The notes beneath the pieces were generated by a model. That model was not told the DNA's origin and searched no databases. It worked only from the letters and a program-made list of their open reading frames with translations. This document shows, piece by piece, positions 28,395 to 37,107 of a stretch of DNA of 64,000 nucleotides; the stretch's first letter is position 1, and the number at the start of each line of letters is the position of its first letter. Origin of the DNA: Pirellulaceae bacterium (GTDB taxonomy: Bacteria > Planctomycetota > Planctomycetia > Pirellulales > Pirellulaceae); the NCBI GenBank assembly GCA_026004795.1, contig BPJV01000010.1, positions 124,001 through 188,000 of the forward strand, in the 5' to 3' direction. Position numbers and translations under genes: made by a program.

Positions 28395-28873
28395 TGGGGA
28401 TCCCTCGTGGGATGGTTAGCCCAGCGTCCCACCGCGGCTTCGATCTGCAGCACCTGCCGTGTCTCATTATTGGGCGTGAGGGAATGCACGGTGAGCAGCA
28501 CGCGGTCACTACCAGTTATTGCTTGGAAATCAATTACGGCGTCGGCGGGCAACGAGAAATGCTGATACTCGATGGTTTCTGCAGCCCGAGAGATGCGCAG
28601 TAGTCCTCGTTCGTCGCGGATGTATTCGATAGCGGCTGGGCCGGTAGCCAGCGTCAATTTCCGTGATCCGATCTCCACTACCGCTTCCGCCAAATGAGCA
28701 TCCCGCCGCAGTTGCAGGCACAGCGCGCTCCAATCGTGCACCTGTTCCATGCCGCTCAACGCCGTTTCCTGCACTTGCATGGTCCGCTCCAGTAGATGCA
28801 CGGCCAACACCATAAGCCCACTACCAAGAACAAGCACTTGCATGACCTCGACCAGGGAAAAACCACGTTTCAT
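28391..28873 (-). CDS. Prepilin-like protein (PilW/GspJ type)
   Basis: 160 residues. The start at 28873 gives MKRGFSLVEVMQVLVLGSGLMVLAVHLLERT, a textbook type III-leader prepilin motif with cleavage after Gly4 and Glu at position +5 of the mature protein. A longer upstream frame exists but overlaps the previous gene and has no support. The soluble part (LRRDAHLAEAVVEIG, YQHFSLPADAVIDFQ) resembles the beta-rich GspJ/PilW domain. It begins 17 bases after the preceding gene ends and overlaps the next one by four. Likely a minor pseudopilin at the tip complex. Confidence 0.8.
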   Translation of the reverse strand: MKRGFSLVEVMQVLVLGSGLMVLAVHLLERTMQVQETALSGMEQVHDWSALCLQLRRDAHLAEAVVEIGSRKLTLATGPAAIEYIRDERGLLRISRAAETIEYQHFSLPADAVIDFQAITGSDRVLLTVHSLTPNNETRQVLQIEAAVGRWANHPTRDPQ

Positions 28874-28890
28874 GGCAATCGCTTCTCCCG

Positions 28891-29337
28891 TTACCTTGTG
28901 GCAATCCTGTTGCCGAAAGCGGCCGGCGGCCTCACCCAGGCGACACGGCTCAAGTGGAATCCAATGGAACCATGGCTCTCGGCCCAATGCAAACGCACGA
29001 CCACTCGCTCGCCGAAGGCATCGTCGATGCGCTCGGCTTGCAGTTCGGCGCCCGGTAAACTCGCCCTCGCCCACTCCGAGAGTTCGCTACCGCGGACGGC
29101 CGCCTCCAGATCCTCGACAGGACTCGACACTAGACGCGCGAGTTGGTTGTCGATCTCGGTCTGAGCAACCTGATACTGCCGACTGTGGGCGACCAGACGC
29201 AAACAGGTGGTGGTCAGGCGGCCAATCAGTGTGGCCGTTGCCAGAAAGATCGTCGCCGCAACGAGCAACTCCATCGCTACGGCACCACGCCGATGACCAG
29301 CTCGGCGGTCGTGCAATCTGTTCCCTATGCATCGCAT
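28891..29337 (-). CDS. Minor prepilin-like protein (PilV/GspI type)
   Basis: 148 residues with RRGAVAMELLVAATIFLATATLIGRL: a basic leader, a small residue before the cleavage site, and Glu near the start of the helix, as in pilin-like proteins. A short coiled stretch follows (QYQVAQTEIDNQLARLVSSP) and then a small beta-rich domain with two Trp residues (VVVRLHWAESHG). It starts three bases after the T2SF gene stop and ends 17 bases before the GspJ-like gene. The leader AVAMELL departs from the GFTLIE consensus, so recognition by prepilin peptidase is inferred. Confidence 0.7.
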   Translation of the reverse strand: MRCIGNRLHDRRAGHRRGAVAMELLVAATIFLATATLIGRLTTTCLRLVAHSRQYQVAQTEIDNQLARLVSSPVEDLEAAVRGSELSEWARASLPGAELQAERIDDAFGERVVVRLHWAESHGSIGFHLSRVAWVRPPAAFGNRIATR

Positions 29338-29340
29338 TGT

Positions 29341-30444
29341 CTAAGCCTGACTCCAAGTGAGAAAGGGAATAATGTTGAAGAAGCCTGCGACAATGGCAGC
29401 GACCACCAACCCCACGGCTACCACCACCAGCGGCTGTATTAAAATGCTCCGCATGTTGCCGAGATGGGCAGCCTGCCGGCGGGCTTGCAAAGCAATCTGT
29501 TCCAGTAGGAAAGTCCGCATGGGCGAATCGGTGGCCTCTGCCAGAGCGCCTGCTTGGTCGGACGTCAGCAGTTGAACGCGGCGGAGGCTGTCCCACTGGT
29601 CGGCCCCTTGCTCGATTTCGTTGCGTGCCTCCAACAACCGTTGTCGCCAAATCGGGTGATAGTGGTAATACGCCAAGGCCGATAGGATGCTAGGCAGTGG
29701 CCGGCCTTGTCGGACTCCGATCACAATCGTCTCCAGTACCACCGCGCGCTGTTCGTTGTTACTGGCACCGAACATGCGATAATGCATGCGTCGCACCCGG
29801 TGGCGCAGGCGAGGGGTGCCCCACCACAAACATCCCATCAAAACACTCACCGCCACGATCAACGGAAGACGGTTGGCAATCTCCTGGCTAGCCGTCAACA
29901 CGGACTGGGAATATGCTGGCGGCGCCTGGCCACTGTCCTGCAGAAGGGCGTGCATTATCGGGGCGATTACACATCCCAAGAAAGTCACCGCCAACACAAG
30001 TGCTACCGCATATCCGATCAGGTACCGCCGGTGCGGCCAAGGGGCGACCGCACCGGTCTGGTAGGTGCGAAGAACTTGTTCAAGATGCTCCAGCACGGCC
30101 GGCAAGGTTCCACTGCGGACGGCACACTGCAGTTGCAAAAGAGTTGCATCGGTGACTACGCCGGGAGTGCGTTGGAGCGCCTCGGCGATATCCAGCCCGC
30201 TCGACAAGTGGTTTGCCAAGCGGTGCAACTGCCGCCGCGCCCGCCACCGATGCTCCCCTGCCAAGTCCCGCACCAGTTTCGCCAAATCCAATCGCTGGTG
30301 AACACTCATTTGCAACAACTGCAAAAGTGAATATTCGAGTTCCGCCCGACGGGGTGGACACCACCAATAGGTGGATCGCCAGTTGCTGACGGTTCGATCC
30401 TGATGGGTGTTTTTCGCGGCGATGTTGGTGGCATTGGTCATCAT
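29341..30444 (-). CDS. Type II secretion F-like membrane protein (third T2SF copy)
   Basis: 367 residues with two T2SF-type halves: LLQLLQMSVHQRLDLAKLVRDLAGEH... and LETIVIGVRQGRPLPSILSALAYYH... each followed by a transmembrane hairpin (about 140-165, 195-215, 330-360). This is the GspF/PilC platform protein architecture that couples a cytoplasmic ATPase to pilus growth. The start at 30444 (or the adjacent Met at 30441) has a GAGAG box. It lies 28 bases after the half-length T2SF gene and just before the three pilin-like genes. No ATPase (GspE/PilB) is in the operon, so its motor must be supplied from elsewhere or lost. Confidence 0.88.
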   Translation of the reverse strand: MMTNATNIAAKNTHQDRTVSNWRSTYWWCPPRRAELEYSLLQLLQMSVHQRLDLAKLVRDLAGEHRWRARRQLHRLANHLSSGLDIAEALQRTPGVVTDATLLQLQCAVRSGTLPAVLEHLEQVLRTYQTGAVAPWPHRRYLIGYAVALVLAVTFLGCVIAPIMHALLQDSGQAPPAYSQSVLTASQEIANRLPLIVAVSVLMGCLWWGTPRLRHRVRRMHYRMFGASNNEQRAVVLETIVIGVRQGRPLPSILSALAYYHYHPIWRQRLLEARNEIEQGADQWDSLRRVQLLTSDQAGALAEATDSPMRTFLLEQIALQARRQAAHLGNMRSILIQPLVVVAVGLVVAAIVAGFFNIIPFLTWSQA

Positions 30445-30471
30445 AGACGGCTCTCGGTTTCCGATCGCGGC

Positions 30472-31038
30472 TCAGGCTAACTCGGAAACTAGCTGGACCA
30501 AGGGGGCAAACAGCGATAGGACGGTCATGCCAATCAATATTCCCAGTAACAGCGTTCCGAGGATCGGTAACATGACGGCGAATTGTTTCCACCGCCAAGA
30601 TGCCTGGTCGATGTAGGTGATCCCCAGACGGTCGAGCATGGCCGTTCGCTGTTCGCGACTAAGTTCGTCCGCCAGGGCACGTTGCACCAACGGTGGCAGG
30701 CGTCGCAGCCTGGATGCCACTGGTGGCGTCAGCTCCATCTCCGATGCGAAGAATTGTGCCCATTGACGAAAGGCCTCTGCCAGATAGCGATCGGCAGTGA
30801 CGGAGGCAGTGGCTTGCAAAGCCAGCTCCAGCGGCAACCCCAGGGCGATCCAGCCGCTCAGCATTCGCGATGACCATCCCATAGCCCATAGGTCGGTACT
30901 GGTACCGGCCACCAGCGGGCCGCACAATCGGTTGGCCAAGGAGAATCTTGTGGCCATCCGCCAGAGGATCCAAGTCATCCTGTTCGAGGACTTTCCTGAC
31001 CGCCGCTCGGATGCTTTGGCGGAATAGAGGAATCGCAT
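30472..31038 (-). CDS. Half-length T2SF-domain membrane protein
   Basis: 188 residues containing a single T2SF-like half: helical SGWIALGLPLELALQATASVTADRYLAEAFRQW, then LVQRALADELSREQRTAMLDRLG, and one C-terminal transmembrane segment (about 163-183, MLPILGTLLLGILIGMTVLSLF). The usual GspF has two such halves, so this is either a partner for the frame-broken gene upstream or a specialised half-length form. It starts 18 bases after the stop of that gene. The N-terminal 50 residues are basic and lack a recognisable feature. Its place between two other T2SF genes supports a joint platform. Confidence 0.75.
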   Translation of the reverse strand: MRFLYSAKASERRSGKSSNRMTWILWRMATRFSLANRLCGPLVAGTSTDLWAMGWSSRMLSGWIALGLPLELALQATASVTADRYLAEAFRQWAQFFASEMELTPPVASRLRRLPPLVQRALADELSREQRTAMLDRLGITYIDQASWRWKQFAVMLPILGTLLLGILIGMTVLSLFAPLVQLVSELA

Positions 31039-31056
31039 GACTTGTTCGGCTGCGCG

Positions 31057-31991
31057 TTAACGGGAGCGAAATAGGATCAGTAGCATTTCCACTAATGGGA
31101 CGTACATCAGGGCGCCGACCAACACGACCGCCGCCCCTCCGGCCAGCGCGTATCGCCAGGACGACCAGTCGAATCGCAGCTCGTGGCAGGCAATACGGGC
31201 CAGGGCCTCGTAAGCGCCCGCTTCAACCGGTGCCCCCACAGCGGGTATTGCTACCGCAGCGCCTTGAGATGCGTCGTCGTTGGCCTGCTCGGCGGTCTCC
31301 TCTTCGCCGTTATCCAGCTTCTCTTGAGAAGCCTGACATCGACGGTGATGCCACTCTCTGCCGCTGTGTCCGCCGCAGGTGCACCGCACGCCATGTGGGA
31401 ATGCCGACCGTGAGCCAAGCGCAACAGACGGGCGAACGTTTGCCTGGCACGACACAAACGCCGCCCGCCGTGCGCAAGGTGGATTCCTAAGCCACACCAC
31501 ACCAACGGCAGCCAAATGGCAATACTCTCGCCCACCGGCAGCAGGGCATCCAAAACGCGTTGCGGCTGGGGGCGAGAGCCGGGGGCAAGCTCCATGTCGG
31601 GAAGGACCCGCGCGGCGAGGTAAGCTGCCCCCAGGCTAGCCAGCGCCCAAGTCACGACCACTCGCAAACGATGTTGCTTGACTCCTTGGGCATAGCATGC
31701 CGCCAGGTGCGCCAACATGCAGGGCAAGTGCGTGGCCGATGGCCCCGGCTTTTCGAGCCAATGCCGCAACACCGTCAGGTATAGATCGGGCACTCCGGGA
31801 ACGCCCTGTCGCACGATATCGACTAATCGGCGGCCGCGCCCCAACTCGGCCAGCACCTTTTCCTCGAGGTACTGCAGTTCGGCCGGCCCCCAAGAGGCAT
31901 GCGCCCCACCAAAATCCAGACGAATTCCAGCTCGATGGAGCTGCAACAGTTCTTGGTGTAGAGCCACCAGTACGCGAACTTCATCGGACAT
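31057..31991 (-). pseudogene. T2SF-like protein, apparent -1 frameshift
   Basis: The gene starts at 31991 (MSDEVRVLVALHQELLQLHR), where the start overlaps the anti-sigma gene by 11 bases, and its first 220 codons are protein-like: the GspF-type helical start, then transmembrane segments. Downstream of about 31340 this frame turns into Arg/Thr-rich nonsense and stops at 31251, while another frame becomes protein-like (QEKLDNGEEETAEQANDD, then a final transmembrane helix WRYALAGGAAVVLVGALMYVPLVEMLL) and stops at 31057. A one-base deletion relative to an intact ancestor, or a -1 shift near 31320-31345, joins them into about 310 residues. Whether it is a sequencing error, a real mutation or recoding cannot be told here. 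Confidence 0.7.
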
Positions 31992-32403
31992 TAGCGTTCT
32001 CCCGAGCATGGCGGGAGGAAGGGACTGCACCCATCGATTCGTCCCACGTGAAAGGGGAAGAGAAGCGCACGAATCGAAAGGCGTCCACTAAAGCCCAATC
32101 GACGTTGTATGCTGGGCTGGCACTCCACCGATTGGCCAGTGCCTGAGTTCGTTCCGCGTTCGGCATATGGCGCAAATCGACGCTCCGATGCAGGGCTACC
32201 ACCACGGCCATCCATACCGCTACCGTCGCCAGCGCCCACCCACCGAAGCGGCGAGCAGAACGAATCGCTGACGCCCGTTCTCGCACCACCTCGAGCACTC
32301 TAAGGCGAAGGTCCGGTGGGGGGACTACGTAGTCGGCAGCATCGGCGAGCAACGCCTCCACCGCGTCCACGGCCAACGGATCCAGGTCGGCATCGTCATT
32401 CAT
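31981..32403 (-). CDS. Anti-sigma-factor-like single-pass membrane protein
   Basis: 140 residues. The acidic N-terminus (MNDDADLDPLAVDAVEALLADAADY) and a basic helix (LRLRVLEVVRERASAIRSARRFG) are followed by one transmembrane helix (about 53-72, GWALATVAVWMAVVVAL) and a short extracytoplasmic domain. The layout matches membrane-bound anti-sigma factors, although no zinc-binding HCC motif is present. It overlaps the ECF sigma gene by eight bases and the T2SF gene by 11, so all three are cotranslated. The pairing with a sigma factor is the main support. Confidence 0.72.
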   Translation of the reverse strand: MNDDADLDPLAVDAVEALLADAADYVVPPPDLRLRVLEVVRERASAIRSARRFGGWALATVAVWMAVVVALHRSVDLRHMPNAERTQALANRWSASPAYNVDWALVDAFRFVRFSSPFTWDESMGAVPSSRHARENANVR

Positions 32404-32959
32404 GGCACACTCCCTCTGTCCGCGGCCCCAAAAAACGCGCCAAACGCGCTAAGGCGTACCGGTAGCGACTGGCCGCCGCCTCCGGATGGACTGACAACAC
32501 CTGGGCAATCTCCGCGAACGTCAACTGCTCCCAAACCTTCAACAACACGACTTCTGATTGCGCCGGTGGCAACTGCTGCAGGGCGCGCCACACCGCCCGT
32601 CGCTGCTCCTCGCGTTCCAATTCGTCGACCGGGCAATAGGTGGTGAACTCGGCAATATCTGCGCGAACCTCGTGCTTGCGTCGCCGCAAAATGCCCAACG
32701 CCTCGTTGCGGACAATCGTCAACAGGTACGCCCATGGAAACTGGGCACGGGCCAGCAGATCGGGCCGGTCCATCACGCGCACCATCACCTGCTGCACCGC
32801 GTCCTCCGCATCGTGCGGGTTGGAGGTAATAACCACCGCAAATCGGAATAAACGATGGGCCACCAGGTCATAAAGCGCCGAAAACCCCGCCGTGCTATCG
32901 GTCGGCATTTCTTCCGCGCACTGACGAATGCATTCGACGAAGGAGTCTTTCGTGGTCAT
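32396..32959 (-). CDS. ECF-type RNA polymerase sigma factor
   Basis: 187 residues. Region 2 runs from FSALYDLVAHRLFRFAVVIT through NPHDAEDAVQQVMVRVMDR to the -10-binding WAYLLTIVRNEALGILRRRK, and region 4 is LPPAQSEVVLLKVWEQLTFAEIAQVLSVHPEAAASRYRYALARL with the helix-turn-helix. There is no region 1 or 3, as expected for the ECF group. The start at 32959 (ATG) is preferred to the TTG two codons earlier; neither has a strong ribosome-binding site. It heads the operon of T2SF and pilin-like genes and may control it or a wider set. The anti-sigma-like gene overlaps its end. Confidence 0.92.
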   Translation of the reverse strand: MTTKDSFVECIRQCAEEMPTDSTAGFSALYDLVAHRLFRFAVVITSNPHDAEDAVQQVMVRVMDRPDLLARAQFPWAYLLTIVRNEALGILRRRKHEVRADIAEFTTYCPVDELEREEQRRAVWRALQQLPPAQSEVVLLKVWEQLTFAEIAQVLSVHPEAAASRYRYALARLARFLGPRTEGVCHE

Positions 32960-33676
32960 GGACAAGCATCAAATCAAGAGAAGCAAGCGGCAAGCCCGTC
33001 GATCCCCGACTGCTCTCCTTGGCGGCGCAACTGCCCGCCCCCGGTAGTGGGATGGGACCGTCCGCGCGCGTCGATGCGGTGCAGGTGAGCGGGCCGCACG
33101 TCGACACTCTACCAGGGTAGATGCATGAGACCGGTGATTTTGGTTATCCCAATGGGTTTTTTTTGGAAAATCTCATGGCGGTTGATGCATCCGCGTCTCC
33201 TGCCGAGAGCCCATCGACAAAGAGGGCAGTACACGAAGGCTGACACCTCGATCGATCGCCAGCACCGTAGGTCCGGCCGTGTTGGTAGCCACGTAGAAGA
33301 ACTCCACTTCGACGCCGGGAGTTGTTGTTGACCAGGCATTCAGGTGCGGTAGCCATGCCACTCGGTGGACGGGCGGAGTGTGGAACGCGACATGGTAGCC
33401 TGCAGCAGCGGTGCCGTGGTTGACTGCCGATGATCGGGATTCTTTAGGGGAGCTGGTGTTCTCGCCGTAATTGCCAACGCTAGCGCACTCGGTGCGGGTG
33501 GAAAATCCGTACGACTCGCAGTGGGTTTTCCAGAAAAGCGGGGAAGACCTAGCAAATTGCGCCGGTTGCTTGGCCCGATCTCCCCAACTAGCATAGCTTG
33601 GGTGAATCCTTCAGAATGGTTAGTCGAGTTGGCTTGCCTGTCCCGAATAATCCGTATGTAGCGAGGAAGTCGCACC
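32960..33676. other. Divergent intergenic region, 0.7 kb
   Basis: Between the ECF sigma gene (minus) and the SHD1 gene (plus). It must contain both promoters and perhaps an autoregulated ECF promoter, but no -35/-10 pair could be assigned with confidence. Small frames inside lack ribosome-binding sites or domains. A good GAGGAAG box for the SHD1 gene ends this stretch. Confidence 0.55.
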
Positions 33677-35440
33677 ATGACACGTCCCTTCCGCTATTGG
33701 TTGCGTTGCACCACCATAGGCACTTTGACTGTGTTGCTCACGATCAATCCGTTGTGGGCTGGTCGCAAGCTTCGTCGACTCATGCATCGTCGCGCCTGCG
33801 CGCCGGTGTGTTGTCCATGTCCGTGTCCCCCGGTGGAGATTGTTTGCCCACCCACGCCGTGTGATGCGATGGTGATGGACTCTACCGAAGAAACTGCCGC
33901 AGCGACTCCCGCGCACGCAGAGGATAACGAACCATTGTCAACTGCCCCCGTCGATGCGACCCCCAGTCCATCGGACACCTCTCCTGCTGCGCCACCGAAC
34001 GCCGCTGAGGCCTCCGCAGCGCCACCGGCGGAACAGCCATCCCAGGCAGAAACGCCTGCAACCCCGCAGGCCACCGAGGCACCGTCAACGCAGCTTGCTC
34101 CAGCAACGGACGCGGAAGCAGAGCCTGCTCCGGTGCCACCGCCACCAGCGACGGCACCACCGGTAACGGAGTCTGCAGCGGATTCTGCGGCTGCTCCGCC
34201 ATCAGAACCCAGCTCAGAACCGCCCCCGCAACCAGAATCCAATCCTGAGCCCGAACCTGAGCCCGAACCTGCAGTTCCTGCTGAGCCGGCAACGGAGGCT
34301 CCGGCGGAACCGCAGCAGGCGCCAGAACGACCGGAAGAACCAGAGCCGGCAGTCCCCGAGCCGGAATCGCCCGCTCAGTCGGAGGCATCCGCCGCCGATG
34401 CGCCTGCCGACGTGGAGGATCTGTTCCGTCCGGTACCTCCGGATGATTCGGGAGCGGATCTATTTCGCTCCACACCGGCTGGCGATTCCCCTGCCGCACC
34501 AGCCGACGATCCGTCCGCACCGAGTGAGGATCCGTTCGGGGCGCCCATCGGTGATACCCCCAATGGTGTAAACGACGATCCCTTTGGTGCCGCGCCGTCC
34601 AATTCGACGGGAGAGGATTTGTTCGGAACTCCCGCGGACGAGCAACCTGTTCCGGAATCGCCAGAACCCGCCCAGGACTTCTCGGCACCTCCAAGTGATG
34701 AAAGCCGTGGTGACGATGCGGCCGATCTGTTTGGTTCGCCCGCCACGCCGGCAGCCGATTCCGAGGCTGCGGATGCGGAGGCGTTGTTTGGAACGCCACC
34801 AGCGGATGATGCGGCAACCCCGGGGGATGATCTGTTCGGACCGGCTGGAGAATCGTCGCCCTCGGCTGAGGAGCTATTCGGCCCTGCCGACAGTGATGCT
34901 TCTTCGGTAGAAGATCTCTTCGGCAGCCCGGCGAGCGCGCCGTCGGCTGACGACCTGTTCGGACCGAGCAGTGACAGCTCGTCGTCGGACGATGATCAGT
35001 CTTCCACCGATGCGGTCGAAGACCTGTTCGGCGCTCCGGTTGGTACGGCAGACCTTTTCGGAGAAGCGACCGTGCCGGTGGTGGATACGAGCGCCGATAC
35101 CGACTCCGGTGTCGAGAATGGACCAGCGTCTTTCTCTCCCACCAGCGATTTCGACAGTCTGTTCGGGGAACCGGCTGAAGTCCCACCGAGTGATGATGAT
35201 GCCGCATGGTTGGACGGTGCATTGCGACACCGAACCTGGCGGGATAATACGGGGTTGTACGCGGTTACCGCGCGTCTGATCGAAATTCGCTCAGAGTATG
35301 TACGTTTGCTCAAGGACAACGGCAAGACGTGTACCGTTCCGATGCGACGTCTAAGCGCTGAGGACGCGGCGTTGGTACAACGCGTGGCAGCAGCGGTGCC
35401 AAACAACGATGCAGTAATCTATGTTTCGACCGAGCGTTGA
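33677..35440 (+). CDS. Secreted low-complexity protein with LFG repeats and SHD1 domain
   Basis: 587 residues. A signal peptide (about 1-28) is followed by a Cys/Pro cluster (CCPCPCPP, residues 41-62), a long Pro/Ala/Glu/Ser-rich disordered region (about 70-240), and then at least 14 copies of a short acidic motif around DLFG (EDLFRP, ADLFRS, EDPFGA, EDLFGT, ADLFGS, ALFGTP, ELFGPA, DDLFGP and others) to about residue 510. The C-terminal 60 residues (HRTWRDNTGLYAVTARLIEI...VPMRRLSAED) match the SHD1 (SLA1 homology 1) domain, common in planctomycete envelope proteins. GAGGAAG precedes the start. Function unknown; the repeated Asp-x-Phe-Gly motif looks like a short linear binding motif. Confidence 0.8.
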   Translation: MTRPFRYWLRCTTIGTLTVLLTINPLWAGRKLRRLMHRRACAPVCCPCPCPPVEIVCPPTPCDAMVMDSTEETAAATPAHAEDNEPLSTAPVDATPSPSDTSPAAPPNAAEASAAPPAEQPSQAETPATPQATEAPSTQLAPATDAEAEPAPVPPPPATAPPVTESAADSAAAPPSEPSSEPPPQPESNPEPEPEPEPAVPAEPATEAPAEPQQAPERPEEPEPAVPEPESPAQSEASAADAPADVEDLFRPVPPDDSGADLFRSTPAGDSPAAPADDPSAPSEDPFGAPIGDTPNGVNDDPFGAAPSNSTGEDLFGTPADEQPVPESPEPAQDFSAPPSDESRGDDAADLFGSPATPAADSEAADAEALFGTPPADDAATPGDDLFGPAGESSPSAEELFGPADSDASSVEDLFGSPASAPSADDLFGPSSDSSSSDDDQSSTDAVEDLFGAPVGTADLFGEATVPVVDTSADTDSGVENGPASFSPTSDFDSLFGEPAEVPPSDDDAAWLDGALRHRTWRDNTGLYAVTARLIEIRSEYVRLLKDNGKTCTVPMRRLSAEDAALVQRVAAAVPNNDAVIYVSTER

Positions 35441-35503
35441 TCGACAGCCTCGAAGGATTCTTTTCCGTCGAATGCACGAGTTTCAGCAATAGTAAAGGCG
35501 TTC

Positions 35504-36172
35504 ATGTCGACAGGGCCAGACGAGTCGCAGCAACCACGTTCGCTCAGCCTGGTGTGTGCCGCTCTTTGGTTCCACTGGCTGGCGATCGTGATTGCACTGT
35601 CGGCGAATCTGGCCCCCAGCATGCTGCAGGGAAAGCTGATCGCGCTGCTCAGTCCTTATCTCTTTGGTACGCATCAATCGTATGGTGCCATTCCACTCGA
35701 ATTGACGCACGGGCAGCCGATCGACTTCACCTTGTTCGTGACCGTGCAAGGGCAGGACGGAGCTTGGCACGCGGTCGACTTGGGGCAGCAAAACCACGCG
35801 GATGGTTCCATCGGTTGGCAACGATCACGGTGGGCTGCATTGTCCCGCAATTTTCGCACGGTTGCTCAATTGGCCCCCGATGCGGAGGTGTTGGCAGAGA
35901 TCGCGCTGGGCGTTGTGCGCTACCAAGAAGCGCAGACTCGTCGCCAAGTTGCAGCCATTCGGCTGTCGCAACTGCCCACCCCCTCCTACGACGAATACGC
36001 CGCCGTCGCGGACGCCGGGCCGACCGCTTTGGCGGAGATCATCGATCCGGTGGTGGTGTACGAAGCCGTAGTCATTCGCGATGACCATGGAGGAATAACG
36101 GGATTGCTGCCACGTGAAGATGCCGCGCGAACTGCGACTCCACCGATCCATGAGTCGGGAGGGCCGTCGTGA
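35504..36172 (+). CDS. Single-pass membrane protein, partner of HTTM-like protein
   Basis: 222 residues with one N-terminal transmembrane helix (about 15-38, LVCAALWFHWLAIVIALSANLA) and a periplasmic beta-rich domain (FTLFVTVQGQDGAWHAVDLG, DGSIGWQRSRWAALSRNF). It overlaps the next gene by four bases, a strong sign of a functional pair. Proteins of this kind often sit beside HTTM-type membrane enzymes in planctomycetes and other bacteria, but the domain itself is not one I can name. No catalytic motif is evident. Confidence 0.7.
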   Translation: MSTGPDESQQPRSLSLVCAALWFHWLAIVIALSANLAPSMLQGKLIALLSPYLFGTHQSYGAIPLELTHGQPIDFTLFVTVQGQDGAWHAVDLGQQNHADGSIGWQRSRWAALSRNFRTVAQLAPDAEVLAEIALGVVRYQEAQTRRQVAAIRLSQLPTPSYDEYAAVADAGPTALAEIIDPVVVYEAVVIRDDHGGITGLLPREDAARTATPPIHESGGPS

Positions 36173-37107
36173 GATACCAGCCGAAGACGAAGTTCACCGA
36201 TAGGTTCGTCAAATGGTTTGGGGTCGGTTTGGTGGGCTATCGCTACTGGCCCGGAGCGGTCGTCATCTATCGCGTGGCCATTACCCTGGCCGCCCTGATT
36301 TGGGCAGCAAGTTTTGTTCACGAGCTTCCACGATGGTTCGGCCCATATGGCATCTTGACTCGCGGAACCGCCAGTCTGTTGTTGGAGTACGAAGAGATTC
36401 CGCGATGGCAAAGCTGGTCGCCGCTGTGGTGGACCGATGCGCTAACTGCCTATTACGGATGGTTGGCAATCATGGGCGTCTGTCTGGCATTGACGTTGTT
36501 AGGAATCGGTGGGCGGTGGAGTGTATTGGCGGCATTGTTGATGCTCATCGGCTGGGCGCATCGTGCAACATGGATCACCGGCCCGGTGGAGCCGGCGCTG
36601 GTCGCTTTTCTTGGATTTCTTCTAATCGATCCTGGCCCTCCATTGCTTCCCACAGCACGGACCGCAGCGGCAGTCGATCGGACGGCATTAAGGCGTGACC
36701 TGACGATCCGTGCGGCGCGAATTCACTGGTGGATCTTGGTGGCTGCCGGATTGCTCAGCCAGTTGGCAGGGCTGGTGTGGTGGCGAGGAGAGGGAGTATG
36801 GTGGCTGGCCGCGGCCGGCCACTCGTGGCTGCTGCGGATGCCTGGTTTATTTGACCATCCGCTGTTGATCAATGCCTTGACGCACGGCATGATCTCAGTG
36901 CAGCTCCTCGCACTGTGGTGGCTAGCGACTAATAGGTGGCGAGTAGCGGGTATCCTTGCCGGAATCCTGTCCTGTGCCGCCATTGGTCTGGTAGCCGACC
37001 AGACGCTGTACGGCCTACTGCTGTTGGCGGGCTTGACGAGCTATGGGAATGGGCCCGTCGCGGTGCGCGGCCAGAATCAAAGTCAACCAACCAAAGAGAG
37101 CGTATGA
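36169..37107 (+). CDS. HTTM-like polytopic membrane protein
   Basis: 312 residues with about seven transmembrane helices. The N-terminal part (FGVGLVGYRYWPGAVVIYRVAITLAALIWAASF) and the arrangement of aromatic residues between helices (LPRWFGPYGILTR, WSPLWWTDALTAYYGW) resemble the HTTM superfamily, whose best-known member is vitamin K-dependent gamma-carboxylase. The cited family usually carries a downstream soluble domain; here it is short. The preceding gene overlaps by four bases and the next (EEP hydrolase) also by four, making a three-gene operon. The catalytic role is unproven and the match is by character, so a DoxX-like transporter is the alternative. Confidence 0.7.
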   Translation: MRYQPKTKFTDRFVKWFGVGLVGYRYWPGAVVIYRVAITLAALIWAASFVHELPRWFGPYGILTRGTASLLLEYEEIPRWQSWSPLWWTDALTAYYGWLAIMGVCLALTLLGIGGRWSVLAALLMLIGWAHRATWITGPVEPALVAFLGFLLIDPGPPLLPTARTAAAVDRTALRRDLTIRAARIHWWILVAAGLLSQLAGLVWWRGEGVWWLAAAGHSWLLRMPGLFDHPLLINALTHGMISVQLLALWWLATNRWRVAGILAGILSCAAIGLVADQTLYGLLLLAGLTSYGNGPVAVRGQNQSQPTKESV

